Source: Ctenosaura bakeri (Eukaryota > Chordata > Lepidosauria > Squamata > Iguanidae). From it: a stretch of 64,000 nucleotides of DNA. Shown here piece by piece: positions 61,570 to 64,000 of the stretch (position 1 is the first letter of the stretch; each line of letters begins with the position of its first letter). A program made the translations under genes and the position numbers. The notes under the pieces were generated by a model. That model made no database searches and had not been told where the DNA came from. It saw only the letters and a list, made by a program, of their open reading frames with translations. The stretch is from contig CAOLHI010001810.1 of NCBI GenBank assembly GCA_948474755.1, forward strand, positions 186,001 through 250,000. The letters run 5' to 3'.

Positions 61570-61705
61570 GCTTGGAAACCTTTACCTTTTCTACACTATA
61601 ATTCCCAGAATCTACTAGCCACCATGCGCTGTGGCCAGTACTGGGTGGGAGATTCTGGGAACTATAGCCCAAAAAAAGTTAATTTTTTCAAACTCTGTTA
61701 GGACA
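61570..61705. repeat. Palindromic hAT-like short repeat
   Basis: GCTTGGAAACCTTTACCTTT, then ACTATAATTCCCAGAATC, and inverted GATTCTGGGAACTATAG, then GTTAATTTTTTCAAACTCTG. Same family as 10300-10400. Confidence 0.5.
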
Positions 61706-62893
61706 GAGAACACTGCAGAGGACATGACACACAGAACCAAGCAACAAAGACTGAATTTAGTTCCTTTAGGAATCAGCATGTAACTCGAAGGAGACACAGC
61801 ATCTTCATTGGCAAACACTGGAATACAGAAGAAAAGGGAAACTCAATTGCAATGTCAAGAAAGGGGCTTGTCGTATTCCTGGGAAGCTGAAGAATGTACT
61901 CCAAGGCTTGAATAGTAAGCAAGTCATGTGAGTTTTCCATCTGACAACATTACAGAATGTCTTGGAACTTCAATGTGTCTTGAAGAAACAACAGAATCTG
62001 ATAGTACCAATTTGCATGTTTCCCACCACCACCACAACCCACTCATTCTATCTGTTTCAGAAGACTTGTTTCAACTCCCCTCCCAAAAATGTCTTGGTGC
62101 TGCCTTTCAGGTAGAAACAGAAGGGACAAAAAACCACATTAGTCTCCAAAGATCCCACAATTTTCATGTGCCTTATTGTACATGAGCACTTCAAGTCATC
62201 AATTAAAATGGGATAAAAGCCCATGAAGACATCCATTCCACGGTGTAGTCGCTGAATGTAAACACAAGATTCCTGATGTACTCTAATGATCCACCATTAA
62301 TCAATTACAGCTAATTGGGCATTACTCACATCCCAGTGCACATATTCTGAGAGCCCCAAAGGTCTCAATTATAGAGCAATGCTAGCTCTTAATGGACCAG
62401 GCTTTTCTCACGGCAGCTGCAGACATGTAGCCATTTCCTTGTATAATAAAAATAGTTCATCAAGTAAGTGCCATTTAACAAGCCAATGAAGCACACAGAT
62501 ACAGTCTGCTGAGCACTTCCAAGTCCACTCAGCCAAGAGGCCAAGGATGCCTGCCTCCGAGATCATTGTGACAATTAGGACCAGAGGTGACTGACTGGCA
62601 CCTACTCAGTTAAACAAGCTGGGTGCAGCATTTCTTCCCTCTCAGTGATGTGATGGTGCCTGGACACTGTGGCACAGGAGACACTGGGACCAGGAATTGC
62701 AATAACGGAGAGAAGAGAAAAAGAGACAGTGCGCTGATGATAAAGAAGACATGCTCTAAGACACACGCCGATGACAGAAGACAAGGCAAACCAGAATCAG
62801 ACAATGACGAGCTGACCTGCTGATTTGTAGCCAATCCTGGGAGAAGCCCCCAATGTACACTTTTTGCCACGCAACAAGAGTCCCACTCGCTCT

Positions 62894-63055
62894 TCAATAA
62901 AACGCCAGGAGAAACATGAGCACAACATTAATGATGATGAGAAAGAGCAGAATGACAAAGACCACCACGCGCTGGGTCTCTGGGTTCATGTTGCACCGGA
63001 GGAATGTGTGAAGCGCACTCCATTTGTGCCTGCTCTGATTAGACCCCTTCGCCAT
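62894..63055 (-). CDS. 53-residue single-pass membrane microprotein (candidate)
   Basis: The ORF starts with ATG in a good context (GATATGG: G at -3 and +4), starting MAKGSNQSRHKW. An in-frame TGA lies 13 codons upstream (63092-63094). Residues 1-29 are hydrophilic and basic (K3, R9, H10, K11, R20, R29); residues 30-53 form one hydrophobic helix (VVVFVILLF, then LIIINVVLM and FLLAFY) ending at the stop. This is the layout of a tail-anchored protein with the N-terminus in the cytosol. Met23 also has an A at -3 and would give a 31-residue form that is almost all helix. Size and a mid-helix asparagine (N43) recall SERCA-regulating micropeptides and small integral membrane (SMIM) proteins, but I cannot assign a family. 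It may be a separate gene or lie in a 5' exon of ARHGEF4. Confidence 0.6.
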   Translation of the reverse strand: MAKGSNQSRHKWSALHTFLRCNMNPETQRVVVFVILLFLIIINVVLMFLLAFY

Positions 63056-64000
63056 ATCTGAGAATGGCCTCAGCCTTAGGAAAACAGCGTCTCAGCAGAT
63101 TAGTACAAGCAGCGGGCGCTGTTTCTAGAAGGCAATGTGGGGAAAGAAGCCAGGGAACGGGGCTATAAACAATAGAGGCATTCTGCAGCTCTGAGGAGCC
63201 AAGCCCTGATCAATTCAGCATAGCCCCTATGCTTATGATTATCGGCTTCCAAGCATAATGCACGCACATGCAAGAACATCCTCTCCCCTTTCCGGGCAAT
63301 CCTCCTTATCTTTCCTTTATCTCAGCAAAGCACCAGCCTTCTCGCTTCATCTTCAGCGAAGCAACTGCCTCCATAGCATTAGCTGAGAGAAGCTTCTATA
63401 GCAGGAAGACTGCGTGTGGTGGTGTCTAGAGATCTCAGCTGTGATATTGGCTTTCCAAAGAGCTAGTCAGCTATTTGCTAGGCACTGTAGCTAGGATACA
63501 TGCAAGCCCTAGCAACCGATAGCAGGGGTGGGGGGTGGATGTAGTGAGGGAAATGTGGGCCTTCCACAGAGGCTTACAACCACGAGGCTCTTAGCAGTTT
63601 TAGAAATACACATGGCAGTTAAAAAGAACAACAGCCAACACCTTTTTACAGCTCTGATAAAAACAAAATCTAGAAGATTAATGCAGGTGCTTCCCTACAT
63701 ACTGCCTAATGTCAATAGCAATAGCATGGGAAAGATTAAATGGAAGAGTCACCAATTTAACATTTAAGTTGCTGAAGCAAAGGAAAAACGTAGTCAGTTT
63801 AGTCTAGTAAGATAATGAGGACAGACTAACTTCAGTTAGTTATTCTAAATCAGATTTCCATGCATCAGATAAAACTTGCATAAATACAAACGTCCCTTAT
63901 CTCTAAACCTGGAATGAGAAGATTCTTATATTGAGGACACAGGGATTGGTCTCATTCAATGTCAATAGAATGTAGCTATTTTTTGCTTTTTACATTTTTG
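63056..64000. other. Flank upstream of the microprotein ORF, nothing further recognised
   Basis: No repeat family, exon or promoter motif was identified with confidence. CCATTCTCAG directly before the microprotein ATG (minus strand, 63058-63067) could be a splice acceptor, in which case the ATG would be two bases into an exon. Confidence 0.4.

Larger units (their letters stand above)
27525..62893. other. Long stretch without recognised host exons, upstream of the ARHGEF4 SH3 exon
   Basis: About 35 kb, presumably ARHGEF4 intron or 5' region, filled with mobile elements listed separately. I looked for ARHGEF4 ABR-type coding segments on the minus strand and found none. Stretches with nothing recognisable include 27.6-28.8, 30.4-32.4, 34.6-36.9, 44.4-45.5, 47.9-49.0, 53.9-55.0 and 60.2-61.5 kb, apart from minor microsatellites. 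Confidence 0.5.

Overview
This is vertebrate nuclear DNA: AT-rich, with short coding exons in long introns and dense interspersed repeats. The repeat mix (CR1 and L2-like LINEs, tRNA-derived SINEs with a BovB-like 3' end, many palindromic hAT-type and Tigger/pogo-like miniature elements) points to a non-avian reptile, most likely a squamate. That placement is inferred from recognition and was not tested by search.

The main gene lies on the minus strand. Nine coding exons between 27,524 and 7,686 splice in a consistent frame (1,530 nt, 509 residues plus stop). They encode the SH3, DH (RhoGEF), PH and C-terminal tail of ARHGEF4 (Asef), a Rac/Cdc42 guanine nucleotide exchange factor. Details such as the acidic linker after the SH3 domain and the [13 protein letters not shown] exon junction fit ARHGEF4 better than its paralogues SPATA13 and ARHGEF9. 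A 78-nt penultimate exon is followed by a GC-AG intron donor. No upstream ARHGEF4 coding exon was recognised between 27.5 and 64 kb.

Region by region: 1-2.64 kb looks like the 3' UTR of a plus-strand gene ending at an AATAAA, by synteny perhaps FAM168B converging on ARHGEF4. 7.7-27.5 kb holds the ARHGEF4 exons. 27.5-62.9 kb has no recognised host exon and is mostly repeats. It includes a decayed, env-less gammaretrovirus-like provirus on the plus strand (37.9-44.3 kb), a CR1 inserted into another CR1 (51.1-53.7 kb), hAT elements with visible target-site duplications (32.5-34.5 kb) and a cluster of palindromic elements (55-59 kb).

The most interesting item is a short minus-strand open reading frame at 62,894-63,055. 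It encodes a 53-residue, probably tail-anchored, single-pass membrane microprotein, with a good Kozak context, an upstream in-frame stop and a stop codon directly after the membrane helix. It may be a separate gene or lie in a 5' exon of the ARHGEF4 locus.
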